From the NCBI RefSeq assembly GCF_023898315.1, contig NC_064614.1, positions 114,731,501-114,795,500 of the forward strand: a stretch of DNA of 64,000 bases. Direction: 5' to 3'. This DNA comes from Schistocerca nitens. Lineage: Eukaryota > Arthropoda > Insecta > Orthoptera > Acrididae. This document shows positions 1 through 10,560 of this stretch, in pieces. Position numbers and translations under genes: made by a program. Numbering within the stretch: the first letter of the stretch is position 1; every line of letters begins with the position of its first letter. Under the pieces are notes generated by a model that saw only the letters and a list, made by a program, of their open reading frames with translations, was not told where the DNA came from and searched no databases.

Positions 1-830
1 ATTGGAATTGGACTGAACCAGTACCATTTTGAAATATATTGCCGGCCTGTGTTTATGGTTTACTCAGCTTAAAGGAAGCCAAATACTGCTTGACAAACTG
101 TAAGGCCCACTGACGGTGAGCAGACCAGATGAACATGACGCCCTTTTGCTGAAGCCAGTTAAGAGGGCGGCAAATGTGCACAGCCGGGGAATGAACTCAT
201 CATAATAAGAAATCTTGCCCAAAAAGAAAGTCATTCAGATTTCTGGGCGCCAGCAAGTTGACAACACCTTTCCTGTGCTCCTCCGTAGGGACGAGACCCA
301 CTTTGCTGAGGGTATGTCTCAAAAATGCACCTTTCTGGAGAAAAACCTGCCTTGGAAGGCCACCTGTACATGTCGTAAATGCTCCTGTCGTGTAGCGCCA
401 ATTACCCACATGTCGCTGAGGTAGTTTGCGCAACAGGAGATCTCATGAATCAACTGCTCCACGTATGTTGATAAATTTCTGACATAGACCAATATCCAGA
501 AAGAAAGTGACTTAATCAATAAAGCCCAAAGATGGTACTGAGCACCAGGAAATTCCGAGAAGCTGCGTGCAGTGGCGTCTGCAAGTAATATGTATCGCGC
601 AAGTCGATGCCTGAAGAATACTGGCCACAAATAACTTCGCCAGCAACTTCTTTGGCCACAGAACTGCTTTAAATCACCACAAAACCGCATGATGCCGCCT
701 GATTTCTGAATTAACACCAAAGGGGTGCCCCACTGCCATCGAAATAGGAAAAAAACACCGAGATCCTGCCAGTGCTGCAAATCGGCCTCGATCGCATGGC
801 GAAGGGGATAGAGCTAGGGGCAAGAAAATT
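1..830 (-). pseudogene. Gypsy-type LTR retrotransposon pol remnant
   Basis: Reading leftward on the minus strand, short blocks match the reverse transcriptase to RNase H part of Gypsy pol. First comes a finger-domain block (TPLVLIQKSGG then MRFCGDLKQF, about 660-725), then ILLADATARSF near 575-590. The thumb block HTLSKVGLVPTEEHRKGV lies near 265-320, and RPLNWLQQKG leading towards RNase H lies near 140-175. The blocks sit in different frames with stops between them, and no intact YxDD box is visible, so this is a dead copy. Neither LTR is seen; the element runs to or past the left edge. The 849-1073 stretch on the same strand could be upstream gag/protease sequence but has no motif I recognise. 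Confidence 0.65.
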
Positions 831-1369
831 CAGATAACATTGATGACGTCAAAATACTGGGACCTCTGATAACCATCCTGTGGTCTGTTCTGCGGCGAAC
901 CGAACATATGGCCTCCACATGCGGGCAGTCCAGTTGAACGTGCACCAAGTCAGAATAGGGGCAGGACCGCCGGAGTGCCCACTGAGCAGAAACAGGTGTG
1001 GAAGCAGAGAGAGACAGAGAACCTGAAACACATCTGGGGCAGGGATTAGGGCACTTCGATTCATGTGTACCATCAGAGCCCGATGCGGGTGAAGACTAGC
1101 AGTGCCGTGACGTCAATACACTGAATTTTTTTTACCTAATGGTTACTGTAAAATCATTGGAGAAGGACTGCAGGGAGTACTCCTCGATTCTGTCATCGCT
1201 GATCGGCCGAAAGGTGGGAAACACTTATCGGCCTCCCATTCCCAACAAACGAATGAACTCGCTCAACGCTTTCGATGAAAACTGGTCACTGTCCATCGGC
1301 CACCATATCCTTCGTGGAGTCTACTGTTTGTTCGTGAGACCCAGGAAATCGTAACTGCTGATTAATGAA

Positions 1370-2620
1370 CAAAATGGGATCGTACAGAATATTAGACCAG
1401 CTGTGTGAATGTATGAAGGACACAACATGTCATTCTCAGAGGGGAGAAATGTTAAGATGTAAAAGTAACTACTCTGTAGGAATCAGCATGGGTTTGGAAA
1501 AAGACGATCTGGTGAAACCCAGCTCGGGCTATTCGTCCACGAGACACGGGTTCCCAGGTAGATGCCGTGTTTCTTGACTTCCTCAAGGCGTTTGATACAG
1601 TTCACCACAGTCGTTTAATGAACAAAGTAAGAGCATATGGACTATCAAACCAATTGTGTGATTGGATTGAAGAGTTCTTAGATAACAGAACGCAGCATGT
1701 CATTCTCAATGGAGAGAAGTCTTCCGAAGTAAGAGTGATTTCAGGTGTACCGCAGGGGAGTGTCGTAGGACCGTTTCTATTCACAATATATATGTATATA
1801 AATGACCTTGTGGATAACATCGGAAGTTCACTGAGGCTTATTGCGGATGATGCTGTAGTATATCGAGAGGTTGATACAATGGAAAATTGTACTGAAATGC
1901 AGGAGAATCTGTAACGAATCGAAGCATGGTGCAGGGAATGGCAATTGAATCTCAATGTAGGCAAGTGTAATGTGCTGCGAATACATAGAAAGAAAGATAC
2001 TTTATCATTTAGCTACAATATAGCAGGTCACCAACTGGAAGCAGTTAATTCCATAAATTATCTGGGAATAGGCATTAGGAGTGATCTACAATGGAATGTC
2101 CATATAAAATTAATCGTCAGTAAAGCAGATGCCAGACTGAGATTCATTGGAAGAATCCTAAGTAAATGCAGTCCGAACACAAAGGAAGCAGGTTACAGTA
2201 CACGTGTTCGCCCACTGCTTGAGTTCTGCTCACCGGTATGGAATCCCTACCCGATAGGGTTGATAGAAGAGATAGAGAAGATCCAACGGAGAGCAGCGCG
2301 CTTCGTTACAGGATCATTTAGTAACCACGAAAGCGTTACGGAGATGATAGATAAATTCCAGTGGAAGACTCTGCAAGACAGACGCTCAGTATCTCGGTAT
2401 GGGCTTTTGTTGAAGTTTCGAGAACATACCTTCACCGAGGAGTCAAGCAGTATATTGGTCCCTCCTACGTATATCTCGCGAAGAGAATTCGAGGATAAAA
2501 TCAGAGAGATTAGAGTCCACACAGAGGCATACCGATAATCTTTCTTTCCACGAACAATACGAGACTGGAATAAAAGGGAAAACCGATAGAGGTACTCAAG
2601 GTACCCTCCGCCACACACAG
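1370..2620 (+). pseudogene. CR1-like LINE, RT and C-terminal part, 5'-truncated
   Basis: Non-LTR reverse transcriptase blocks run in order on the plus strand: NQHGFGKRRSGETQ near 1481, FLDFLKAFDTVHHSRL near 1570-1620, GVPQGSVVGPFLF near 1745-1785, then LIADDAVVY at about 1838-1862 where FADD would be expected. A frameshift separates the first two blocks near 1560 and a stop follows at 1912. The C-terminal stretch continues at 1945-2538 (KCNVLRIHRK; PLLEFCSPVWNPY; IEKIQRRAARFVTG). The 3' flank has the TACCCTCCGCCACACAC motif seen in the larger copy at 20.8-26.3 kb, so both belong to the same clade (CR1/L2/Jockey-like; exact clade not resolved by eye). An RTE fragment abuts at about 2620. Confidence 0.8.
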
Positions 2621-2936
2621 GATTAGATGGATAGATCACATAACTAATGAGGAGGTATTGAATAGAATTGGGGAGAAGAGAAACTTGTGGCACAACTTGA
2701 CTAGAAGAAGGGATCGGTTGGTAGGACATGTTCTGAGACATCAAGGGATCACCAGTTTAGTATTGGAGGGCAGCATGGAGGATAAACATCGTAGAGGGAG
2801 ACCAAGAGATGAATACACTAAGCAGATTCAGAAGGATGTATGTAGGTACTGGGAGATGAAGAAACTTGCACAGGATAGAGTAGCATGGAAAGCTGCATCA
2901 AACCAGTCTCAGGACTGAAGACCACAACAACAACAA
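2621..2936 (+). mobile_element. RTE-type LINE, 5'-truncated 3' end
   Basis: This encodes the last ~100 residues of the same RTE family found at 37.4-39.5, 47.7-48.4 and 49.7-51.6 kb: RWIDHITNEEVLNRIG, RRRDRLVGHVLRHQ, RGRPRDEYTKQIQKD, ending NQSQD-stop at 2916. It closes with a short CAACAACAAC tail typical of RTE 3' ends. Everything upstream of the C-terminus is missing, as expected for incomplete reverse transcription. It lies directly against the 3' end of the CR1-like LINE, suggesting insertion into that element's 3' region. Confidence 0.85.
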
Positions 2937-3235
2937 ATGTGTAGAGATCGAATTAAGGTGAAATAACGACATAAAACTAATCGCAGGTAGGCAGGTGCTA
3001 CGTATATTAAATGAATCCTCAGAAATTGAAGTATGTCCACCAAGGTGGTAGCTTTACAAGACCTTATTGCGAGTCAGTCTGTATCAGATAAGATTGACAG
3101 AGGATACAGAGAAGATGCAAAGAAGACGGTCACAGATTCCTTTAGTGAGCACGAAAGCGTCACGCAGATGCTCAGCTAACTCCAGTAGCATACACTACAA
3201 GAGACATGTTGTGCATCGCAGTGTTGTTTACTGTT
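2937..3235 (+). pseudogene. Degenerate LINE C-terminal fragment
   Basis: Weak similarity to the C-terminus of the neighbouring CR1-like LINE is visible: an EKMQRRRSQ-type block near 3110, then sequence around 3145-3170 matching the DNA for SNHESVTEM in the copy at 2320. Several frame changes and stops are present. It may be the remainder of the 1370-2620 element or an older copy; the RTE fragment sits between the two. Confidence 0.4.
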
Positions 3236-3538
3236 AGGTGCAGTTCTCACTGAAGCAATGTCATATGCGATGCAATGCAAGTTGCACAGCACGATGCTCA
3301 TCAATGCGACATCATTGTTCCCACGGGGGTGATATTATATGCGATACAATACACAATGCAGCTAAAATACGACAAGCAACAAGACGGCAAAAATCACAAT
3401 TTTGTTTCAGCCTCAGTTGTAATCATGAGCTCTTCTGAAGAGGCTGTTATTGTAGCTTATCATTTAAAGGTCAAAAAACTGAAAAAAGGAAGGAGATGCT
3501 AGGTGCACCCATACAACGCTGTAAATATAGCTGTGGTT

Positions 3539-3776
3539 GAATCTCCTGTGCAGGAGAGCTTCTGTAAAGTTTGGAAGGTAGGAGACGAGGTACTGGCAAA
3601 GTAAAGCTGTGAGGACGGGGCGTGAGTCGCGCTTGGGCAGTTCAGATGGTAGAGCCCTTGCCCGCAAAAGGCAAAGGTCCCGAGTTCGAGTCTCGGTCCG
3701 GCACATAGTTTTAATCTGCCAGGAAGTTTCATATCAGCGCACACTCCGCTGCAGAGTGAAAATATCATTCTGATAG
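3539..3776 (+). mobile_element. tRNA-derived SINE, family B
   Basis: The head resembles a tRNA: an A-box-like stretch (GGCAGTTCAGATGGTAGAGC near 3635), an anticodon-arm-like CTTGCCCGC/GGCAAAG hairpin, and a B box GAGTTCGAGTCTC near 3681-3693. The 3' body reads AGTTTTAATCTGCCAGGAAG followed by GCAGAGTGAAAATATCATTC. The same body recurs at 49.55 and 54.3 kb, the latter as inverted pairs. It is a mobile element, not a tRNA gene, because the acceptor stem is not closed and the body is repetitive. Confidence 0.7.
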
Positions 3777-3944
3777 CTGTGGTTTCACGTGAGGCCTGTC
3801 AACACAAACACAAATTCGCAAATTCTACAGAATCAGCCCAGACAGTTTCTACCTTTTTGGAGCCCCTAGTATCAGATAAACATAAACTTTCGACTTGCTG
3901 TTTTTCTTGCTGATAAGCTACGCATTACAGCAGCGTAAGTGAAG

Positions 3945-4330
3945 TATCTGAATTACAGTAGCGATAGAAGCTGAAGAAATGAAGTAAGGTTTGTGTCACA
4001 GCCGGGACTTGATCTGGTTCTCCTTGCTCACTCGGCAGGTGTGCTAGGCATTACACCACTACGGGGACTAGCCTAGTCGAGTGCTCTCCCTAATGCGAAC
4101 TTTTTCGCGTCTTCAGCTTATTTTCCCCTTCTTGGGCAGTTAGGATTGTGTTAGGCAGGCCACTGGACTAGGGTACTCCATGCAACTTTGTTACCCATAC
4201 TGACACAGTCATGTAATGGCAAGCACACCTCCCTAGTAAGCAGCGAGACCCAGATGCAAGCTCTGGCTATTGCACAAATTTTAATTCATTTCTTCAGCTT
4301 CTATCATTATCGCAGATAAAGATGAGACTC
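3945..4330. repeat. Inverted pair of tRNA-like SINE sequences (fold-back)
   Basis: Two ~130 bp arms (about 3945-4075 and 4195-4330) are inverted copies. The left arm contains GATAGAAGCTGAAGAAATGA, which returns reverse-complemented near 4293-4312. Read outward, each arm carries a degraded tRNA-like segment (A-box-like AGTGGTGTAATG at the inner end, weak B-box-like AGATCAAGTCC further out). About 120 bp of unrelated sequence separates them. The arrangement is two SINE heads facing each other in opposite orientation. No target duplication could be fixed. Confidence 0.5.
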
Positions 4331-5249
4331 AGATGCCTCAAGGAAAATTTAATTATATCAAATATATATCTGAATTACGTTAAAAATGCCACCATGCCTT
4401 TTTTTTGTAAGACCACCTAGTACGCTACTTAATTCACTGTGATACATACGTAAACAATGATTACAGATTAATGAAGCTTGGATAGTATTTCTACAGCTGT
4501 TCGATTTCGCAAACTGGTACTTGAGGAGTATCTGAAAGGAAATGAGTCACTACCGATGGCGCAGCAGCGGGTGATGAACTCTGCTTATAGGTTGGCAACG
4601 GGTTTGAAGAAGTGGAAGAAGCCCATGATGACAAAGAAAATCCCGACGTGCCCATCTCGACTTCTTCCAGCTGCACATTCAGAAGTAACATAAATTTAGC
4701 TTTCGAATATCTGTTATGCCTGTTACAAAGTCTCCTGAAATCAGGGAGCATATACTGAAAAAAATAGAATAAATGTCATCAGCTGATGACTTCCGGTGTC
4801 TTTTCATTTCAGTTCGTTTTTCATTTACAGCTTCGGCTTATATCTGCAGCATACGACAAAGAGAAACACGAGGCATCTCCCCACTCCGCATAGCACTAGC
4901 CTCACTTAATAGCGTGTGGCTGGCAACGTCGTCGTGGACGACCTCCAATATACCTCACAAATTTTCTCGAGAATGGAAAGAGGTATGGGTTTTCTGCCAC
5001 CGTTACGAACGAATTCCGTATGTTAGTTATATTTCGTATGTAAGACCTAAAACGCAGCAAACTTTAAACAGGTAGCCGACTGCATTCTTTACTGGTAACT
5101 TTCAAAATATGCCCAGTGGTTTACTCATATGCGAAATATCGTAATAATTAAGGGCAATGGCAAAGTGAAAACCAATTCATTATGAAGATGTAGCATGGGA
5201 CTATAAGTCGTGAAAAAATATCAATTTTTTTAATGAGGAACTAAAGAGA
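4331..5249. other. Unassigned interspersed sequence
   Basis: No gene or element could be recognised. A short plus-strand frame at 4478-4693 and one at 4773-5075 show no family motif, no splice context and no homology I recognise, and are most likely chance frames or very old repeat. Confidence 0.4.
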
Positions 5250-5252
5250 AGG

Positions 5253-5380
5253 AATTGTCAATATTGATGGAAGTCTTCAACACCGTGTAACTAAAATGTT
5301 TTATTGTATTTTGACGACAACCAGTTTTGGTATTCCACTATGCCATCTTCAGGCCCAATATGCATCTCTCAAAATAAACA
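5253..5380. repeat. Left arm of ~125 bp inverted repeat flanking a Tc1 element
   Basis: This arm is repeated in reverse complement at about 7140-7262. Shared text includes TCAATATTGATG, GTGTAACTAA, ACGACAACCA and CACTATGCCATCTTCA. Between the arms lie a hairpin (5391-5497) and the Tc1 element (5514-7136). Reading outward from the centre, each arm contains a CTGAAGA...GCC(G)AAA-like block resembling a degenerate hammerhead core, as known from Penelope-like element ends. Confidence 0.6.
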
Positions 5381-5390
5381 ATAATGCCAT

Positions 5391-5497
5391 ACAGTGCCAC
5401 ATATCCCTGGGTTTCGTGAATTCAAACCGTTTCACATGTGCTCCACTCGAAGACTTGATTGCTTGAATTCACGAAACCCATGGATATTTAGCACTGT
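5391..5497. repeat. 35 bp perfect-length hairpin (3 mismatches)
   Basis: Arms 5391-5425 and 5463-5497 are reverse complements with three mismatches, around a 37 nt loop. The shared core is GGGTTTCGTGAATTCAA. It lies between the outer inverted repeat and the Tc1 left end. Function unknown. Confidence 0.7.
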
Positions 5498-5513
5498 ATT
5501 GCTTTATAGTTTA

Positions 5514-7136
5514 CACTACTGGCCATTAAAATTGCTACACCACGAAGATGACGTGCTACAGACTCGAAATTTAACCGACAGGACTGTGACTGTGACTGTG
5601 ATTTGAAAATGATTAGCTTTTCAGAGCATTCAATCAGGGTTGGCGCCGGTGGCGACACCTACAACGTGCTGACATGAAGAAAGCTTCCAACCGATTTCTC
5701 CAACACAAACAGCAGTTGACCGGCGTTGCCTGGTGAAACGTTGTTGTGATGCCTCGTGTAAGGAGGAGAAATCCGTACCATCACGTTTCCGACTTTGATA
5801 AAGGTCGGACTGTAGCCTATCGCTATTGAGGTTTATCGTATTGCGACATTGCTGCTCGCGTTGGTCGAGATCCAATGACTGTTAGCAGAATATGGAATCG
5901 GTGGGTTCAGGAGGGAAATACGGAACGCCGTACTGGATCCCAACGGCCTCGTATCACTAGCAGTCGAGATGACAGACATCTTATCAATATGGCTGTAACG
6001 TATCGTGCAGCCACGTCTCGATCCCTGAGTCAACAACTGGGGACGAAAATGGTTCAAATGGCTCTGAGCACTATGCGACTTAACGTCTGAGGTCATCAGT
6101 CGCCTAGAACTTAGAACTAATTAAACCTAACTAACCTAAGGACATCACACACATCCATGCCCGAGGCAGGATTCGAACCTGCGACCGTAACGGTCGCTCG
6201 GCTTCAGACTGTAGCGCCTAGAACAGCACGGCCACTCCGGCCGGCAAGCTGGGGACGTTTGCAGGACAACAACCATCTGCACGAACAGTTTGATGACGTT
6301 TGCAGCACCACGGACTATCAGCACGGAGACCATGGCTGCAGTTACCCTTGACGCTGCATCACAGACAGGAGCTACTGCGATGGTATACTCAACGACGAAC
6401 TAGGGTGCACGAATGGCAAAACGTCATTTTTCGGATGAATTCAGGTTCTGTTTACAGCATCGTGAAGGTCACATTCATGTTTGGCGACATCGCGTTGAAC
6501 GCACATTGGAAGCGTGTATTCGTCATCGCCAGACTGGCTTATCACCCGGCGTTATGGTATGGGGTGCCATTGGTTACACGTCTCGCTCACCTCTTGTTTG
6601 CATTGACGGAGACTTGGAACAGTGGACGTTACATTTCAGATGTGTTACGACCCGTGGCTCTACCCTTCATTCGATCCCTGCGAAACCCTACATTTAAGCA
6701 GGATGATGCACGACCGCATGTTGCAGGTCCTGTACGGGGCCTTGCTGGATACAGATAATGTTCGACTGCTGCCCTTGCTAGCACATTCTCCAGATCTCTC
6801 AACAATTGAAAACGTCTGGTCAATGGTAGCCGAGCAACTGGCTCGGCACAATACGCCAGTCACTACTCTTGGTGAACTGTGGTATCGTGTTGAAGCTGCA
6901 TGGGCAGCTGTACCTGTACACGCCATCCAAGCTCTGTTTGACTCAATGCCCAGGCGTATCAAGGCCGTTATTACGGCCAGAGGTGATTGTTCTGGGTACT
7001 GATTTCTCAGGAGCTATGAACCCAAATTGCGTGAAAATGTAATCACATGTCAGTTCTAGTATAATATATTTGTCCAATGAATACCCGTTTATCATTTGGA
7101 CTTCTTCTTGGTGTAGCAATTTTAATGGCCAGTAAT
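5514..7136 (+). pseudogene. Tc1-like transposon with broken transposase
   Basis: Ends are inverted: ACTGGCCATTAAAATTGC, then TACACCA, near 5517-5542 and again reversed at about 7108-7134, so both termini are present. The interior reads a Tc1 transposase in pieces. A helix-turn-helix block (DPMTVSRIWNRWVQEG, near 5875) is followed by GSQRPR. Then come FSDEFRF near 6427 (first catalytic Asp), PGVMVWGAIGYTSR, a DDARPHVA block (second Asp) near 6700, and SPDLSTIENVWS near 6790-6825 carrying the DE-type third acidic residue. The blocks fall in different frames, so the copy is dead. A SINE (6046-6244) splits the N-terminal region. Confidence 0.85.
6046..6244 (-). mobile_element. tRNA-derived SINE, family A (inside Tc1)
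   Basis: Full-length minus-strand copy: the 3' end (AAATGGCTCTGAGCACTATG) is at the left and the tRNA-like head (GGCCGGAGTGGCCG-type A box, GGTTCGAATCC-type B box seen reversed as GGATTCGAACC near 6170) is at the right. The host Tc1 sequence CAACTGGGGACG (6034-6045) is repeated with one inserted base after the SINE (6245-6257), giving a target duplication and showing the SINE is younger than the Tc1. Confidence 0.9.
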
Positions 7137-7139
7137 GCA

Positions 7140-7262
7140 TTTTGAGACATGCATATGGGGCATGAAGATGGCATAGTGGAATGCCGAAGGTGGTTGTCGT
7201 GAAAATAAAATAAAATAACATCTTAGTTACACGGCTGTTGGAGAATTTCATCAATATTGACA
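7140..7262. repeat. Right arm of inverted repeat flanking Tc1
   Basis: Reverse-complement partner of 5253-5380. It contains GAAGATGGCATAGTGGAATG then CCGAAGGTGGTTGTCG. The two arms differ at scattered positions, so the structure is old. Confidence 0.6.
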
Positions 7263-7610
7263 GTTACTTAACCAGCTGATGTCCCCAGTCCATGACGGAT
7301 CAACAGAGATTAAAGAGAAGGATGTAGCTTTGCTTCGTTTATTTAAAAAATTTTTTTGAAGGCACATCTAATGACTCGAAATTTTTACCGTATGACGTAG
7401 TTGCGTGGAGCAACCAGCATTACCTGTTGCGCCGACGATACGATGTGGACAAGAGTCGTTGTCCGTGTCGCTGTCTCGCTGTCGCCCCAGTGTGAATCAG
7501 TTAAGGCGCTTCAACTATTTTTCGACGTACACCACAAATGCAGGGCGCTTGTGTGTCTAACCGTTATATTACGTAGCGCATTGTTTTTGCATAATGCCAG
7601 CGGGGACTGC
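7263..7610. other. Unassigned, possibly degraded LINE
   Basis: No motif recognised. It sits immediately upstream of a LINE 3' end, and part of it may be decayed LINE RT. Confidence 0.3.
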
Positions 7611-7895
7611 GTCTTAAAACTTCTAAAGCGTACATTCATGAAAGAGTCAACCAAACTGTATTGGTTCCTCCTACAAATGACTCCCGAAAAGGCTAAGAAT
7701 GTAAAATTAGAGAGACTCGAGCTCACACAGAAGATTACCAGTAATCATTTTTGTCGTAGACTATAGCTGATTGAAACAGGAAAGGGGGGGGGGGGGGGAG
7801 GGAGTGACAGTGGTACAGAAAGTACCCTCCACAGATGCAGATGTAGAAGCTGGCCACTGCCAGCCCGCACCCTGCAGAGGGATTGTAAATCTCTG
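7611..7895 (+). mobile_element. CR1-like LINE 3' terminal fragment
   Basis: The DNA reads like the extreme C-terminus and 3' UTR of the CR1-like family: GGTTCCTCCTAC, AAATTAGAGAGACTCGAGCTC, CACACAGAAG, AACAGGAAAGGGGG, GGGAGTGACAGTGGTAC, AAAGTACCCTCC, then a GCAGATGTAGAAG end. The corresponding positions exist at 2455-2620. A 14 bp G run lies within it. Confidence 0.6.
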
Positions 7896-8069
7896 CTAAA
7901 TAAAATGCAACAGGTGGACTTCCCTGTAGTAACTTTGTTCACAATTAATTACGTTTCTAGGCAAAGTCTCATTATTTAATTGTTGCAGCACGGACGCTCA
8001 CCAAAAACGTCATCTGGGTAAGTAGACGAAGGCTGAATTTAGATGAGAGACGATGGCCACATTTTCCAG

Positions 8070-8282
8070 GCTGCGACTCTGGCTTCGGCGAGGCCCTGGC
8101 GCGGCGGCTGGACTCGCTGGGTGTGCCCGTGGTGGCGGGCTGCCTCTTCCCGGAGGGCCCCGGAGCCCAGCGGCTGGTCCAGCAGTGCTCCTCCAGGCTG
8201 CGCGTCCTGCCGCTGGACGTCACCTCGGAGCAGCAGGTGCGCGACGCCGTCTCCAGCATCCGCGACAGCCTGGACGGGCGGG
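8070..8282 (+). CDS. SDR-family dehydrogenase, internal exon (cofactor-binding)
   Basis: This exon encodes 70 complete codons beginning CDSGFGEALARRLD and ending RDSLDGR, with split codons at both ends. With the preceding Gly codon the start gives the TGxxxGxG dinucleotide-binding motif of classical short-chain dehydrogenases. PLDVTSEQQVRDAV is the typical segment around the D-V adenine-ring contact. The acceptor TTTTCCAG ends at 8069 and the donor is GTACGT at 8283, phase 1 on both sides. Joining to the exon at 26747 restores GRELWALVNNAG. The pattern best fits the retinol dehydrogenase / 17-beta-HSD / hydroxybutyrate dehydrogenase branch. The substrate cannot be told from sequence. The exon is visibly GC-rich against AT-rich intron. 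The upstream exon carrying the first beta strand was not found in 1-8069. Confidence 0.9.
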
Positions 8283-8410
8283 GTACGTCTCTGCCACCGC
8301 CTTCAACCCCAGGTTCCCTAAGTATAGCGCGGAGTTCTCGAACTTGTACACTGATGGGCCGAATATTACTACGACCATTCCCCAGCGCCGACTGGTGGCG
8401 TTGCAGGCTC

Positions 8411-8612
8411 AACAATGGTTCATATGGCTCTGAGCACTATGGGACTTAACATCTGAGGTCATCAGTTCCTTAGAACTTAGAACTACTTAAACCTAACTAA
8501 CCTAAGGACATCACACACATCCAAGCCAGAGGCAGGATTCATACCGGCAACCGTAGCAGTCGCGCGGTTCCAGACGGAAGCGCCTAGAACCGCTCGGCCA
8601 CAACGGCCGGCA
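8411..8612 (-). mobile_element. SINE family A in intron A
   Basis: Minus-oriented copy just downstream of the first SDR exon. ATGGCTCTGAGCACTATGGG marks the 3' end at left, and the GGCCGTTGTGGCCGAGCGG-type head is at right. Flanking direct repeats are TTGCAGGCTC (8401-8410) and TTGCAAGCTC (8613-8622), one mismatch. Confidence 0.9.
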
Positions 8613-8622
8613 TTGCAAGCTC

Positions 8623-9281
8623 GTGACGCAGTGAGGACACTATACAGGCCAGCTAAAAAAGGCCACCCCAAAATAAACTGGTTACTTTTACCACAAGTAC
8701 CCTTTCATTAGCAACTTTGAGCCAAAAACAAAATCAGTTACCGCTCTATTGTACATAGAAAAAAGTTCAGCAGGCTGGACATGGAGGTCTTTGTCTTAGT
8801 TTCTAGCTTTAACGTACCCTAATCTCTTCTAGTCAAGTCAGTTTTTCGGATGGTAGATATTAAAGGCATGGTGAGTGATGACCAGCGTCTTGAGGGTCAT
8901 TCCAAGACCCGGGTCGCCGCCCAGAACCAGGTGACCGGCAATATTATACCTATCTCTTCTCTATTCACTTCTCTTACTTTCTTCTTTCTAAATACTTAAT
9001 TTCGTTTTGTTTATTAATATCTCACTTGATTTTGTATTATTTATAAGTTTTTCTAATGCTGCACAAAAAAGATATCAAATGGATGTAAACAAATAGAGCC
9101 CGCCACCACATGGCGGGACAAGGGCAACAGTGTGAGTGGGGACGGGAGCCGCTGTGGTGTTACTTTCAGCCACACCGGACCCCGGACCCAGTCACAGCGG
9201 CTAAGTGGCAACATCTGACCCACCATAAGAAATTAGACGATGGGTCATAAAAAATTAGCAGCTAGTGAAAAAAAAAATAGT
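8623..9281. other. Unassigned intronic sequence
   Basis: No recognisable coding block. A compact GC-richer stretch (about 9090-9200) may be part of an unidentified retroelement, but nothing supports a name. Confidence 0.3.
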
Positions 9282-10560
9282 GTGTCCAAAATTAAACCAA
9301 CATCCAGAAATTTCCAAGGTTGCTTTTATTTTGCCACAAAACAGTATCAACAGATGATAGTAAAGTAGAAACAATGTAAAGGATACAGAACGTAAACAAC
9401 TGCAACACTCATAAAGGTAGAGAAAAATGTTCTTAGTTGTTTCTAACTTCACGGACTTGCACACACATTCCGACAACTGTTGAATGTACTCAGTATGGGG
9501 TGTGAGCACATCTGGCATGACGACAATGAGGCATGCTGTGAGTAATGACATCAGTCTCATGTTGAGGCAATAACAGCCATTCTTCCAGCACATCTGCCCG
9601 CAAGTCGTGGAGACCTGTAGGTGGATGCTGACGTGATGCTCCCTATTGCATGCCTAACATACCCTACGGGATTCAAACAGGGAGAGCGAGCAGCCCACAC
9701 CATGTGTTCTGTGTCTTCCATTTCCAAGAAAACTTCAACCACCTGTGCTCTATGAGGTCCAGCATTATCGTCCATTAGTACGAAGTCTGTTCCCACAGCA
9801 ACTCGCAGCAACCGCACATGAGGTCCCAAGATCTTGTCACGATACCTGACAGCAGTTACACCTTGCCGATTCACCCACACAGTTTCATGTAGAGGTGTTC
9901 GAGAGGTCAACATAATCTCTGCCCACACCATTAGGGATCATCCTCGATCTCTGCCCATACCATTAGGGATAATCCTCGATATCGGTCTCTTTCCTCAAGG
10001 TCTGGGCCCCGAAGTCGTGTTCCACGGTTCCTCCAGATACGAATCCGTCGAGAATCACTTTTCAGACAAAATAGAGAGTTAGCTGTGAAAAGAACATTGG
10101 CCCACAGTTCTAACACCCAGGTGGTATGTTGACGACTCCATCGTAAAGTTTCCCTTTTCTGAAGACACGTTAGAGGTACACATACACCAGGGCACTCCAC
10201 CGTTTGCCACGATATAACACGTCCAGGGGACGGTGCGAGGTAAGATGCTAATTGCCGTCCAGTACTTAGGCGGTACCGTCGTACCCACACAGCCAACTAC
10301 AGGTCGTCTCTTCCTGATGTCACGCGTGGTCGGCCCTGCCCCGGTCTTTGGGAGACAGTTTCGGTCTCTATAAATTGTCGCCACTTCCGAGAAACAATAG
10401 AAAGATCCACATTTAGTCATCGGACCGCATCAGTTTGCATCTGTCTTGCTTCCATTCTCCCTATGGCCCTCCACAGCAGAGAGTCTGGTAGGAGGCGTCT
10501 TCTCTGTACCATACTGCAGTGTATGTGACTGTATACACAGCGACTGTGGATGTGGGACAA
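9282..10560 (-). pseudogene. Tc1/mariner-type remnant (same family as 39473-40907)
   Basis: The left end GTGTCCAAAATTAAA with CAAGGTTGC and TTTATTTTGCCACAAAACAG matches the left end of the element at 39473. The minus-strand transposase is in pieces: PHVRLLRVAVGTDFVLMDDN then GPHRAQVV near 9740-9800 (second catalytic Asp region), QSPCLNPVG-like decay of the SPDLNPIE region, and VFTANSLFCLKSDSRR-type first-Asp region near 10050-10100. Frames are broken at several points. The right terminal repeat visible in the other copy is not seen, so this one is truncated at about 10.56 kb. Confidence 0.75.

Noticed and set aside
3640..3705. Genuine tRNA gene
   Set aside because: A and B boxes are present but acceptor-stem pairing is absent and the sequence continues into a repeated SINE body.
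4478..5075. Small plus-strand frames as host exons
   Set aside because: No family similarity, splice context or composition difference from the surroundings.
1..8069. First exon of the SDR gene
   Set aside because: I looked for a segment ending in a VTG-type coding end with a phase 1 donor and found none that was convincing; the exon is probably outside the window.
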